Assembly (NCBI RefSeq): GCF_000730385.1
Contig: NZ_CP008849.1
Location: 3,224,001-3,288,000, forward strand
Length of the DNA: 64,000 bases
Direction: 5' to 3'
DNA from: Alteromonas australica
Lineage (GTDB): Bacteria; Pseudomonadota; Gammaproteobacteria; Enterobacterales; Alteromonadaceae
The position numbers and the translations under genes are program-made. This document shows, piece by piece, positions 8,587 to 17,607 of this stretch (positions within the stretch are counted from its first letter, which is position 1; each line of letters starts with the position of its first letter). The notes beneath the pieces were generated by a model. The model worked only from the letters and a program-made list of their open reading frames with translations, was not told the origin of the DNA and did no database searches.

Positions 8587-9327
8587 CTAAGCAAAGTACG
8601 CTTCTAAATCGTCTGAACCACCGATGTGCTTTCCGCCAATAAAGACTTGAGGCACAGTTTCTCTTCCCGTTATTGCTGAAAGGCTTGTAAGCGACACACC
8701 TTTACCTAGGACAATCTCTTCGTAGTCGTACCCTTTTTCAGTCAAAAGCGTTTTTGCCTTTGAACAGAATGGACAGTTAGGTTTGGTGAAAAGTGACACG
8801 GGTGCTTTTGTCTCTTCATCCGGTGCAATATGCTTAAGCATAGTGTCAGCATCGGAAACCTCAAATGGGTCGCCAGGCACATCTGGCTCGATAAACATTT
8901 TATCAACTACGCCATTTTTCACTAACATGGAATAACGCCAGCTTCGTTTACCAAAACCTAAATCGGCTTTATCAACCAACATTCCCATACCGTCTGTGAA
9001 TTGGCCATTTCCATCAGGAAGAAGGGTGATATTTTCCGCCTCTTGATCCGCACCCCATGCATTCATCACAAACGTATCATTAACTGAGACGCAAACAATT
9101 TCATCTACGCCATACTTCTTAAATACTTTTGCTAGCGCATTGTAACGAGGTAAATGCGTAGATGAGCAAGTAGGCGTAAAAGCACCGGGTAAGGAAAATA
9201 CCACTACGGTTCTGTCTTTAAAAATGTCGTCACTGTGCTTGCTTACCCATACTTCACCCTCTCGCACCGGAAACGACACGGAAGGCACCGTTTGCCCTTC
9301 TTTATTTACAAAACGACTCTCTGACAT
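8587..9327 (-). CDS. Peroxiredoxin-glutaredoxin fusion (hybrid Prx5)
   Basis: A 246-residue two-domain antioxidant enzyme. The N-terminal part (about 1-165) is a Prx5-type peroxiredoxin with the peroxidatic cysteine in PGAFTPTCSSTH (Cys54). The C-terminal part (about 173-246) is a glutaredoxin with the CPFC motif (185-188), TVPQVFIGG and a GG-binding turn. In this known hybrid class the glutaredoxin domain reduces the peroxidase domain with glutathione, removing hydroperoxides in the cytoplasm. The length matches the family and both active sites look intact. It is a single gene with its own upstream region; GAGAG lies before the ATG. Glutathione for it could come from gshB, also in this window. 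Confidence 0.93.
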   Translation of the reverse strand: MSESRFVNKEGQTVPSVSFPVREGEVWVSKHSDDIFKDRTVVVFSLPGAFTPTCSSTHLPRYNALAKVFKKYGVDEIVCVSVNDTFVMNAWGADQEAENITLLPDGNGQFTDGMGMLVDKADLGFGKRSWRYSMLVKNGVVDKMFIEPDVPGDPFEVSDADTMLKHIAPDEETKAPVSLFTKPNCPFCSKAKTLLTEKGYDYEEIVLGKGVSLTSLSAITGRETVPQVFIGGKHIGGSDDLEAYFA

Positions 9328-9659
9328 AACGCTCTCTATATTCTTAGCTATTTGCGTTCAAGCATAGAGAATTCTGCAGGAAAATAACAGCGCTTCGTAG
9401 CCGATATCAAGGTAAAGGAGCGTGTTTTTCTGGGGATGGCGGGCGAACCCCACTTTTGCACTGTCTACCCCCTATCACGGGCCAGCGAATTTATACTTTG
9501 GTCTAAATACACATACCCTTCTGGCCGCTTTTACCCTTCACTTTCTTAGTTCGATTAGTCAATATTGGTGATGTGTAGTACGGGTTGCCACCACCAGATG
9601 TTAGGGTACGCAAACCGTAAGTTGCTAATAAATTGGCAAGATAAAGGTGGGCAAATCTC
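9328..9659. other. Intergenic region, divergent promoters expected
   Basis: This 332-base gap separates the leftward peroxiredoxin gene from the rightward TPR-GGDEF gene, so promoters for both must lie here. I could not pick out a convincing promoter or operator. A leftward 79-codon open frame (9503-9742) overlaps the GGDEF start and shows no protein-like features. Confidence 0.5.
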
Positions 9660-11816
9660 ATGCTATTCCGCGCCCCTGTTGTGCAAATTAAGTGCTTAAC
9701 GCTCAGTGTGCTATGCCTTTTTGTGCCTGCGGCCATGGGCAACCCCGCAACGGCTGATTCACGCCAATCCTCGCCTCAGAAAATTGAGCAAGTTTCAGTA
9801 GAGCAAGTCGCGCAATATGTCGCCAAACATGCCTATGAGCAAGCGGAACAACTCACGTTGCTGTCCATAGAAAAGGCCAAACAGGGAAACATCCGTTCCC
9901 CTTATACCTTCTTTCAATTAGGTACCATTCTTCAAAATGCCGACCGCTACCAATCGTCAAACCAGGCGCTTCGGCTGGCATTAGAGCAATATACTCAGTT
10001 GGGCGAGCTCAACATGGTATCTCGTACCCTATTAGCTCTTGGTACGTCTGAACATCACCTAGCGAAGTATGCTAGCGCATCTAACTACTTTCACAGGGCC
10101 AGGTCTATCGCAACCATGCAAGGCGATAGAGCGTTCGAAGCCGAAATACTCATGCAACTGGGTATTATGCAAAAAGAACAAGGAGAGATTGAGCAGGCAC
10201 TGGCCACCTTAAAATCAGCCTTAGCACTATTTCGCCAGCAACAAATGTTACACCGTATTAGTGCGTGTTTAGCGAATATTGGGGATGTTTATCTTACGCT
10301 GTCTTATTTTTCTGATGCACGGCGCTATTACGAAGATGCCTTCGCCATGGCGCAAACGCTAGAGTCTACCGCCCTTCAAGGAGATATTACGGCGAAACTT
10401 GGCGCCGTAGAACTACGCGAAGGACAAACGTCCCGGGCCATCGACCTTTTCAACCAAGCATTATTGCTACTTCATCAAGACGGCGATACTGCCGCAACGT
10501 CTGAAACCAAGATGTTGTTAGGTGAAGCACTGGTAAAACATGGTGATACTCAAGCCGGCTTGACCTTGTTGAACAACAGCTATGGCTATGCATTACAAAC
10601 AAATCGACACCCTTTAATTAAGCAAACCCGCCTTGCCCTTGCAAATGCCATGCTGGCGATTCAAGATTTTGATCAAGCGTTAAAGTATGCCCAAAATGGT
10701 ACGCTTCATGCGCGGGAAGTAAGTGATATACGCAGCCAAATGGACTTTTTAACGCTGCAAGTTAACGCCTATGCAGCCAAGGGCGATTTTCGAAAAGCCT
10801 TAGATATCCAGTCAGTTTTGCAGTCCATCAGAGAAAAGATGCTGCAAAGTGAAAACCAAGCCGTGATAGGAAGATTACAGGCAGAAGTGGAGTTAGAGCG
10901 CCAATCCCAAGCCCTACAAATGCTAAAGAAAACCAAGGCCATGGAACTGGCTCAGGCAGAACATAGACACCTTGCCACCACACTAGCATGGAGCATTAGC
11001 TTAGCCGCTGTACTCACCTTATTTCTGATTTGGGGGCGGTTTAAACAGCGCCAGCAAAATATCGTATTACGGCGGGAAGTGCGCCAAGCCACCGTTGAAT
11101 TAGAGAATAAAAACAGTGAGTTGGAGAACGCTTATAAAACCCTCGAGCAAGTGAGTTTAAGGGATACACTGACCGGTTTATATAATCGACACTACCTCGA
11201 GTCTCAACTACCCGCAGAAATAAAGCGTAGCCAATTTGCCATTCGCCAAAATAAAGAAGGCGTTAAAGCGAACCAAGACTTACTTTGCTTGCTTATTGAT
11301 ATCGACCACTTCAAACGTATTAACGATGATTTTGGTCATATCGCGGGAGACAAAGTATTGGTGAAGTTCAGTCAAATTTTGCGTGAAGTCTTTAGGCAAA
11401 CCGACCTTATCATACGTTGGGGCGGCGAGGAGTTTCTGGTTGTATGCCGACAATCAAGCAAGCAAGAGCTTCCAGAATTAGCCGAACGTTGCCGAGCAGC
11501 TGTAGCAGAGGCCACTTTTGACGTGAACGCAGACATCCCCATTCAAGTGACATGCAGTATAGGGTTTAGTGTTTTGCCACCGCACCATAACACCCAATTT
11601 GATGAAAATTGGCAACAAACATTTGCCTTGGTAGATTACTGTTTATACGCCGCTAAATTAAGTGGAAGAAATGGCTGGGTGGGTGTTACCGACTCAAGTT
11701 CACAGCGGAAAGCCTCCCCTTCCTCATTACCCATTGATAAGAAGTTTAACTTTAGCCAATCAAAAATTGCCACTTCATTTAATAACATTGCCAGCATAAC
11801 CTGGCCAGATGAGTGA
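9660..11816 (+). CDS. Periplasmic TPR sensor diguanylate cyclase
   Basis: A 718-residue membrane protein likely making cyclic-di-GMP. It begins with a signal peptide (hydrophobic core about 9-27). A series of tetratricopeptide repeats (about 45-400, for example GDVYLTLSYFSDARRYYEDAF), a single TM helix (about 438-458), a coiled coil rich in Glu and Leu (about 465-500) and a C-terminal GGDEF domain follow. The active-site loop reads GGEEF (about 587-591). RQTD lies five residues ahead, which is the RxxD inhibitory I-site, so product feedback is expected. The TPR part would sit in the periplasm and sense a peptide or protein ligand. The ATG has GGTGGG upstream. The stop overlaps the neighbourhood of the next small gene. 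Confidence 0.9.
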   Translation: MLFRAPVVQIKCLTLSVLCLFVPAAMGNPATADSRQSSPQKIEQVSVEQVAQYVAKHAYEQAEQLTLLSIEKAKQGNIRSPYTFFQLGTILQNADRYQSSNQALRLALEQYTQLGELNMVSRTLLALGTSEHHLAKYASASNYFHRARSIATMQGDRAFEAEILMQLGIMQKEQGEIEQALATLKSALALFRQQQMLHRISACLANIGDVYLTLSYFSDARRYYEDAFAMAQTLESTALQGDITAKLGAVELREGQTSRAIDLFNQALLLLHQDGDTAATSETKMLLGEALVKHGDTQAGLTLLNNSYGYALQTNRHPLIKQTRLALANAMLAIQDFDQALKYAQNGTLHAREVSDIRSQMDFLTLQVNAYAAKGDFRKALDIQSVLQSIREKMLQSENQAVIGRLQAEVELERQSQALQMLKKTKAMELAQAEHRHLATTLAWSISLAAVLTLFLIWGRFKQRQQNIVLRREVRQATVELENKNSELENAYKTLEQVSLRDTLTGLYNRHYLESQLPAEIKRSQFAIRQNKEGVKANQDLLCLLIDIDHFKRINDDFGHIAGDKVLVKFSQILREVFRQTDLIIRWGGEEFLVVCRQSSKQELPELAERCRAAVAEATFDVNADIPIQVTCSIGFSVLPPHHNTQFDENWQQTFALVDYCLYAAKLSGRNGWVGVTDSSSQRKASPSSLPIDKKFNFSQSKIATSFNNIASITWPDE

Positions 11817-11830
11817 AAGGAGCGTTAAAT

Positions 11831-12151
11831 ATGTATCGCAGCTGTTGTAGTTGTCAGGCCGTACAGTTAGAAATAGACGGTAGCAGCCTAAACGACCTTG
11901 ATGTTGAAACCTTATCTTGTAGTGACGACAAGTCATTCATTTTAGAGGCTCACCGTGAAGAAATTGTTATTGATTGCGAACCGTCAGTGCTAGGGTCTAT
12001 GCAATCGACTCCCGGCGTGAAGCAGTACTTTTGCAATCTATGCTCTACCCACCTATTTAGCGAAAACCCTCAAGGTAAAATTCAGTTGCAGGTAAACTTT
12101 TACGGGCATGACTTGTTATCAGAACACCATGGCCAATTTCACCTGCCCTAA
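11831..12151 (+). CDS. Small GFA-like zinc-fold protein
   Basis: A 106-residue protein resembling the GFA (glutathione-dependent formaldehyde-activating, Mss4-like) fold. It has CCSCQAVQLEI at the N-terminus (family CxC then GAV) and YFCNLCSTHLFSE near residues 72-84 (family CxxC then GTHLF). The second cysteine group, which in GFA proteins binds the catalytic zinc, appears reduced to one Cys in LSCSDDKSF, so enzyme activity is doubtful. I chose the ATG at 11831 because AAAGGAG lies 8 bases upstream. A GTG at 11813 would overlap the GGDEF stop. It is probably co-transcribed with the diguanylate cyclase. Confidence 0.65.
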   Translation: MYRSCCSCQAVQLEIDGSSLNDLDVETLSCSDDKSFILEAHREEIVIDCEPSVLGSMQSTPGVKQYFCNLCSTHLFSENPQGKIQLQVNFYGHDLLSEHHGQFHLP

Positions 12152-12353
12152 ACCAGCGTTAAGTGGGCCTTTGCCTCGCTGATCCTACACGCCCTTTTTT
12201 AAAGTGAGTTCGTTAACGTATTCAATCTAATACGTTGATTCTATTGCCAATATCCTAAAAACTGACTACGCGGTCAAATTTCGTTCACATTGTTGATTTA
12301 ACATGCAACAGTACACATTCTGCGCTTTTGCAGTAACAACAATAGGGAACACA

Positions 12354-13976
12354 ATGAAAAATAAAATAGCGACAGCGCTAAGCCTGTGCGCACTCCTACT
12401 TTCCGCACCTGTGTTATCTCAGGTAAGCAACGGCAATTTTGAGTCGTGGAGCAATGGCGTCCCTGACAATTGGACCACCATTGATTCTGGAATAAGCGTC
12501 ACCCCGTCTTCCAGCCTTGTATACAATGGTAGCAGTGCTGCGGCGATTACCGTGAATACCGCCACTCAAGGCTCAACTGATTTTCGCCAAACCGTTAGTG
12601 TGACTAGCGGCCAAAGCTACACATTCAGTGTTTGGGTTTATCATACCGAAGGTGGCATTTCAGCGCGTCTGTATGTTGACGGATACCAAGGCTACTCTAA
12701 CCCTAGTACTACGGGTCAGTGGCAACAAATAAGCCACACGATTACGCCCTCTTCCTCTAGTATAGAAGTAGGGCTGCGTTTCTACGATCAGTCTGGTTTT
12801 GATGGTTCAGAGGTGGTTTACGTAGATAGCTTTGAACCCACAGAGGCAGGAAGCGGAAGTGGCTCTACTACCTGTTCCACACACAGTGGAAACGTAGCGT
12901 TAACGACAGATAATTATGGCAGTGAAACTAGCTGGGAAATCACGAACAGTAGTAATCAATCACTGTATTCTGGTAGCGGATACACAAGTAATACGAGTTA
13001 TAGCGAAGATATATGCTTAGATGACGGCGACTATACTTTCACTATTTCAGACTCCTATGGCGACGGTATTTGCTGTAGTTTTGGTTCGGGTAGTTATGCG
13101 ATAACCTTTGATGGCGCCACCTACGCAAGCGGTGGTGACTTTGAAAGCGTAGAAGCGACCTCATTTACCCTAGGCGACTTAGGCAGCGGAAGCGGCACGA
13201 ATGATCTATCAGACTACTATTCCAGTGCTGAAGGCCTAAGCGGCTTCGCACTAAAAACTGAGCTCTATAATATTATCAGTCACCACAGTACTCAAAGCTA
13301 TTCTGCGCTATGGACCTTCTATCTTTCCTACGGCCTAGACAGTTTTTACGAAAATGACGGCACTATTATCGATATCTATTCGGAAAATCCGACAGGAACA
13401 GACCCTTATACTTTCACGCCATCAAGTGATCAATGTGGTAACTACAGTGGAGAAGGCGACTGCTACAACCGAGAGCACAGCTTTCCTCGCAGTTGGTTCG
13501 GTGGCGCTGTGTCACCTATGAATACCGACGTCCATCATATTTTTCCAACCGACGGTTATGTGAATGCACAGCGCAGCAGCTATCCTTATGGTGAGGTAAG
13601 CAGTGCTACTTATACGTCTGATAACGGATCTAAAGTAGGCTCAGCAACCAGTGGGCTTGGATATAGTGGCACCGTGTTTGAACCTATTGATGCCTTTAAA
13701 GGGGATATCGCCCGCGCTTACTTCTACATGGCCACTCGCTATGAAAATCAAATTTCTGGCTGGGAAACCCACAGTACCTACGGTGATGCTGTTCTCGATG
13801 GCACCAGTGATCAGGTATTCGAAGATTGGTTTTTAACCCTGTTGCTATCATGGCATACACAAGACCCAGTTAGCCAGAAAGAGATAGATAGGAATGACGC
13901 TGCCGAAAGCTTTCAGGGCAACCGCAACCCATTCATCGACTACCCGGAATTTGCCAGTGAGATTTGGAGCAACTAA
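12354..13976 (+). CDS. Secreted endonuclease I-type nuclease with two accessory domains
   Basis: A 540-residue exported nuclease. A signal peptide (MKNKIATALSLCALLLSAP...) is followed by a jelly-roll, CBM_4_9-like domain (about 24-160). Next is a small Cys-bearing domain with the DSYGDGICCSFGSG motif (about 170-275), seen in many secreted marine enzymes. A C-terminal endonuclease I domain (about 290-540) carries NREHSFPRSWF (His375 by this numbering) and DVHHIFPTDGYVNAQRS, the beta-beta-alpha metal nuclease core. It would digest extracellular DNA, perhaps for phosphorus or biofilm turnover. I chose the ATG at 12354 because AGGGA lies upstream and the product then starts with a clean signal peptide. 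It is convergent with prsR. Confidence 0.88.
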   Translation: MKNKIATALSLCALLLSAPVLSQVSNGNFESWSNGVPDNWTTIDSGISVTPSSSLVYNGSSAAAITVNTATQGSTDFRQTVSVTSGQSYTFSVWVYHTEGGISARLYVDGYQGYSNPSTTGQWQQISHTITPSSSSIEVGLRFYDQSGFDGSEVVYVDSFEPTEAGSGSGSTTCSTHSGNVALTTDNYGSETSWEITNSSNQSLYSGSGYTSNTSYSEDICLDDGDYTFTISDSYGDGICCSFGSGSYAITFDGATYASGGDFESVEATSFTLGDLGSGSGTNDLSDYYSSAEGLSGFALKTELYNIISHHSTQSYSALWTFYLSYGLDSFYENDGTIIDIYSENPTGTDPYTFTPSSDQCGNYSGEGDCYNREHSFPRSWFGGAVSPMNTDVHHIFPTDGYVNAQRSSYPYGEVSSATYTSDNGSKVGSATSGLGYSGTVFEPIDAFKGDIARAYFYMATRYENQISGWETHSTYGDAVLDGTSDQVFEDWFLTLLLSWHTQDPVSQKEIDRNDAAESFQGNRNPFIDYPEFASEIWSN

Positions 13977-14015
13977 TTAATAACTCACTGTTTTATTGTG
14001 GGTGTATAGTAAAAC

Positions 14016-14045
14016 ACTAAAAGGCGGCTTAATCCGCCTTTTAGT
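14016..14045. terminator. Terminator hairpin after the nuclease gene
   Basis: ACTAAAAGGCGG (14016-14027) pairs perfectly with CCGCCTTTTAGT (14034-14045) around a six-base loop. It lies 40 bases past the nuclease stop. Its right arm is shared with the left arm of the 40-bp palindrome that follows, so the two structures cannot form together. Confidence 0.75.
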
Positions 14046-14075
14046 TCATCAAGGTACCTTGATGAACTAAAAGGC
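14036..14075. repeat. 40-bp perfect palindrome between convergent genes
   Basis: Bases 14036-14055 are exactly complementary to 14056-14075, with no loop and no mismatch (checked base by base; pairs sum to 28111). The centre is AAGGTACCTT. It ends 20 bases before the prsR stop. On the leftward strand it could act with the flanking hairpin as terminator for prsR. The outer arms repeat the ACTAAAAGGC of the first hairpin, giving three interchangeable arms. Confidence 0.9.
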
Positions 14076-14095
14076 TCACCCGACCGTTCTGCCCA

Positions 14096-15463
14096 TTAGG
14101 TATTTGTTTTAAGATCTTCTAAGTTGTATTTGTCGAGCAAGGAATACAGCGTTGGGCGCGTTATCCCAAGTAACTCGGCGGTTTTAGACATATTACTATC
14201 TGACTTTTGATACGCCCGCCGAATAGCTCTACTTTCAGCAATTTCTCTCACTTCTCGCAAGTTCAACGTTTCAGGTTCGGCGTTACCACTAACAGGCATT
14301 AAACCTAAATCATCCGGCTGAATGACCGACCCTTCCGCCATAATAACCGCCGATTTCAGCTTGTTCTGCATCTCACGAATATTACCGGGCCATTTGTGGG
14401 CCAGCATGGCTTGAATCGCGGGTTCTGAAAAGCTCTTCGCCTTCGCATTGAATTCTTCCCGATACATTTTCAAGAAGGTTCGAGCAAGGAGTATGATGTC
14501 TTGATCTCTGTCACGAAGCGGTGGGATCAAGATAGGAATTTCCCCCACCCGATAATACAAATCTTCACGGAAGGTTTCGTCTGCCACCATAGCTTGTAAA
14601 TCCCTGTGGGTGGCGCAGATAACCCGAATATCCACGGGGATTTCGGCGCGGCCACCCACCCGCTCAATGACACGCTCTTGTAAAAAGCGGAGCATTTTGG
14701 CCTGCAGACCAATGGGCATATCGCCAATCTCATCAAGAAAAAGCGTGCCCCCTTGTGCGGTTTCAATCTTTCCAAGGGTGGTTTTATTGGCCCCTGTAAA
14801 TGCCCCTTTTTCGTACCCGAACAACTCACTCTCAAGTAAGTTTTCGGGAATGGACGCACAGTTTATTGCAACAAAAGGTTTATCCTTTCTAGGACTATGT
14901 TCATGAATACTGCGAGCAAATACTTCTTTACCTGTCCCACTTTCCCCTAATAACAAGGTACTTATATCGGTGGCCGCAATTTTTTCTGCCTTTTTCACCA
15001 CGGTTTGAATGGCTTCGCTATTTCCCACAATACGGCTCATGCCGGTGCGGATTTTCGACAATATGCTATTTTCGTGCTCAAGTTTTGCTAAATTGAGTGC
15101 GCGATTAACCAGCAACTTGATGGTGTCTGAGTCTATGGGCTTTTGATAAAAATCATAAGCGCCAAAATTTACCGCTTTCAATGCATTTTCTTTTTCATTG
15201 TTCCCTGTCACTACGATAACTTTGGTTCGCGGCGCCAGCGACACTATATCTTGCAGTATGCGTAACCCTTCTGACGCGTTGGCGGGATCCGGTGGCAAGC
15301 CTAAATCTAAGGTGACCACTTTAGGTTCATAACGACGAACTTGCCTAATTGCAGAATCGTAATCATCAGCGAACACCACGTTGTAATCGGTAAGGCTCCA
15401 CTTTAATTGTTTCTGAATACCTAAGTCGTCATCTACCACTAAAATGGTATCTGTCATGCGCAT
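14096..15463 (-). CDS. prsR: PrsR, sigma-54-dependent PEP-CTERM response regulator
   Basis: A 455-residue NtrC-type response regulator. The receiver domain (about 5-125) has the phosphorylated Asp in VVTLDLGLPP (Asp53). The AAA+ sigma-54 interaction domain (about 145-375) has Walker A GESGTGKE and the GAFTGA loop that contacts sigma-54. The C-terminal Fis-type helix-turn-helix reads NMSKTAELLGITRPTLYSLL. The receiver closely follows the PEP-CTERM-box regulator family, with SLTDYNVVFADD and GAYDFYQKPID. It would turn on sigma-54 promoters for exopolysaccharide and PEP-CTERM protein genes. It follows prsK by 54 bases. Two in-frame ATGs exist: that at 15457 is 8 bases from AGGA, that at 15463 only 2, so the product may start at MTDTILVVDD. 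Confidence 0.93.
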   Translation of the reverse strand: MRMTDTILVVDDDLGIQKQLKWSLTDYNVVFADDYDSAIRQVRRYEPKVVTLDLGLPPDPANASEGLRILQDIVSLAPRTKVIVVTGNNEKENALKAVNFGAYDFYQKPIDSDTIKLLVNRALNLAKLEHENSILSKIRTGMSRIVGNSEAIQTVVKKAEKIAATDISTLLLGESGTGKEVFARSIHEHSPRKDKPFVAINCASIPENLLESELFGYEKGAFTGANKTTLGKIETAQGGTLFLDEIGDMPIGLQAKMLRFLQERVIERVGGRAEIPVDIRVICATHRDLQAMVADETFREDLYYRVGEIPILIPPLRDRDQDIILLARTFLKMYREEFNAKAKSFSEPAIQAMLAHKWPGNIREMQNKLKSAVIMAEGSVIQPDDLGLMPVSGNAEPETLNLREVREIAESRAIRRAYQKSDSNMSKTAELLGITRPTLYSLLDKYNLEDLKTNT

Positions 15464-15517
15464 TATCCTATGTTACGTCGTCCATATACTGGCGCGTTTC
15501 ACACGCCACGTTTTTGC

Positions 15518-17548
15518 TTAAACAAGAGGGAAAGCGAGGGTAAAACAACTGCCTTTCCCTGGTACGCTTTGTACCGTCAGTTTACCACCAATCGACTCCA
15601 TGTAGGTTTTTGCATCATATGCACCTATACCCATCCCTGCATTGCCTTTGGTGGTATCGAAGGGCTTGAACAGCCTATTCTCGATAAAATCTGCATCCAT
15701 GCCAATGCCAGTGTCTTCAATTAAGATTAATTGTTGATTATGCTGTGCGTTTCTCGTTAATACGATATCAATGGTGCCGCTATCGTCTGTGGCTTGCTGG
15801 GCATTGCTGATAATGTGGTAAAGCACATTCGCCACTTTTTCTTTGTCCACTGACACCTCACCTTCTTGCAGCTTATGCAAACTAGGTAAAGGCAAATTAC
15901 CCGCACAGCGATTCTTCACAACCTCATCAACCACTTTTGATAACATGCATGCGGCATTCGCTTGTTGATTATCTTCTACACTTTTATCGGTCAACTGCTT
16001 CAGCATACGATCCATTCTAGCTTTAGTATGAGTGAGCGTGTCGAAGGTGTCTTCTATAAATTCTGGATTATGTTTATGTTGTTGTGCATTCGCTAAAATC
16101 AGGTCGACTTGGGCCAAAACATTTTTTAAGTCGTGTACCACGAAAGCTGACATGCGGTTGAAAGCGGCAAATTGCGCATTTTCTGCCACCGCTTCAGCGG
16201 CTTCATGGTGAAATATATACATACTAATTTGCTCGGTGACCGCCGTGAGATAATCACGCACTTCCCAGTTCAAGTGCACTTTTTCTTTTTCACCCGCTGC
16301 CAGTACGGCAAACCCCCAAATTTTATCGTTATCAAATAAGGGCAGGTAGAGTTGATAACCCCAGCCTTTTACCGACTCTCTGTCTAACTGCAACCCTTTA
16401 TAATTAAAAGGTTTAACAATAAATTCGTTTAAATCGATAAACCAAGAATGAGACATGCTGTAATCAGTAAGTGTGCGCAAGATCTTCTTTTCTTGCCCAT
16501 CTAACGGCAAAGGCTGCGATTCAGCCAGCAATTCAAAACCACCGTTTTTGCATTTATAGAGTTTTCCAGTGTCGTATTTAATGGCCTGTAAAATACCCTG
16601 TAACGCACTGTCGTAAACCGCACTTTTTGAGGTCATGGAAGAAGATAATATCTTGGTTAATTTAATCCACTCCACACGATAATCATATTGGTTTGCAAAG
16701 AAATGCTTGGTAATGAATACCTTTATTTTCGTTCTAAATGAATTCGACAAAAACACCGATGCCAATAACGCAAACGACATCACCACTAAGATGATTTGGA
16801 TCGTTGCCCCCCAACTGCCACCGATATAATTAATGGCGTACCCAATGACCGCCATAATAAATAAGTACGCGCCAGCCACCAGCAAAAGCGAGCTATGAAG
16901 CACTACATCCCGGGAAATAAAGATGTCTACGCCCCAATGGCTTATTCGTCTTATCGCTACCACCAGAAATGGAATAAGTAAAAAATAAATATATCCCCGC
17001 GCCGCCAAATAACCTACTTCCACTTGATTGACCATAGTGGCATTGGCATACGTTACAAATTCAAAGAGGTGCGTGGCGCCCAAATACAGGACTAAAGGCT
17101 TGTATGCCCATTGATCGTTATCGGCTTGACGATACAAAACTTCAAGCAAAATGAGTATTTCTAGCGACAATACAATCAGCATGAGATAGCGCCAAGAGGC
17201 ATCTATCCAAATGAGGTTGGGAATAATAAATGCAAATAAACCAGGCAGAACGATGAACATGGTGACAGGCCTCAACAAGACCTGCCTGATACTGGTAAAG
17301 TTATCTTGAATACAGCCCGCTAGAAACAGCAACCATGCTAATTGTTTCATCGCGTCAGCAGTGAGAAGCCAAGATAAACTGACGGGCCCAAACACGGTGG
17401 AAATCATGGTGGATGACCAAAACACCGTGGTGGCTGTGGCTAGCACCAATAAATGTTTGGCCACGCCAGGTTTACGCACCGTAAACAAAAGCAGCAACAA
17501 TAAAAAATGCGCCAAACTGTTCAGGCCGTAGCCAATATCTGAAATCAT
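15518..17548 (-). CDS. prsK: PrsK, PEP-CTERM system membrane histidine kinase
   Basis: A 676-residue sensor kinase and partner of PrsR. About eight to nine TM helices fill residues 5-275, followed by a GAF-like segment (about 300-440). The kinase core has the phosphorylated His in FVVHDLKNVLAQVDLIL (about 467-483). The ATP-binding half has NAQQATDD (N box), IEDTGIGMD (G1), GMGIGAYDAK (G2) and GKGSCFTLAFPLV at the end. The FNRMSAFVVHDLKN stretch is typical of the PrsK family. It is the first gene of a leftward prsK-prsR operon. The signal sensed is unknown. No exosortase, EPS genes or PEP-CTERM proteins are visible in the window. Confidence 0.92.
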   Translation of the reverse strand: MISDIGYGLNSLAHFLLLLLLFTVRKPGVAKHLLVLATATTVFWSSTMISTVFGPVSLSWLLTADAMKQLAWLLFLAGCIQDNFTSIRQVLLRPVTMFIVLPGLFAFIIPNLIWIDASWRYLMLIVLSLEILILLEVLYRQADNDQWAYKPLVLYLGATHLFEFVTYANATMVNQVEVGYLAARGYIYFLLIPFLVVAIRRISHWGVDIFISRDVVLHSSLLLVAGAYLFIMAVIGYAINYIGGSWGATIQIILVVMSFALLASVFLSNSFRTKIKVFITKHFFANQYDYRVEWIKLTKILSSSMTSKSAVYDSALQGILQAIKYDTGKLYKCKNGGFELLAESQPLPLDGQEKKILRTLTDYSMSHSWFIDLNEFIVKPFNYKGLQLDRESVKGWGYQLYLPLFDNDKIWGFAVLAAGEKEKVHLNWEVRDYLTAVTEQISMYIFHHEAAEAVAENAQFAAFNRMSAFVVHDLKNVLAQVDLILANAQQHKHNPEFIEDTFDTLTHTKARMDRMLKQLTDKSVEDNQQANAACMLSKVVDEVVKNRCAGNLPLPSLHKLQEGEVSVDKEKVANVLYHIISNAQQATDDSGTIDIVLTRNAQHNQQLILIEDTGIGMDADFIENRLFKPFDTTKGNAGMGIGAYDAKTYMESIGGKLTVQSVPGKGSCFTLAFPLV

Positions 17549-17607
17549 CCGTTTCTTCGCCTGTTTATTTTTATTATTCAGCGACCATGGCTTGCGATAG
17601 GCTTACC

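Noticed and set aside
9503..9742. Leftward 79-codon open frame overlapping the GGDEF start
   Set aside because: It is antisense to the signal peptide of a well-supported gene, has no family features and a low-complexity polar sequence.
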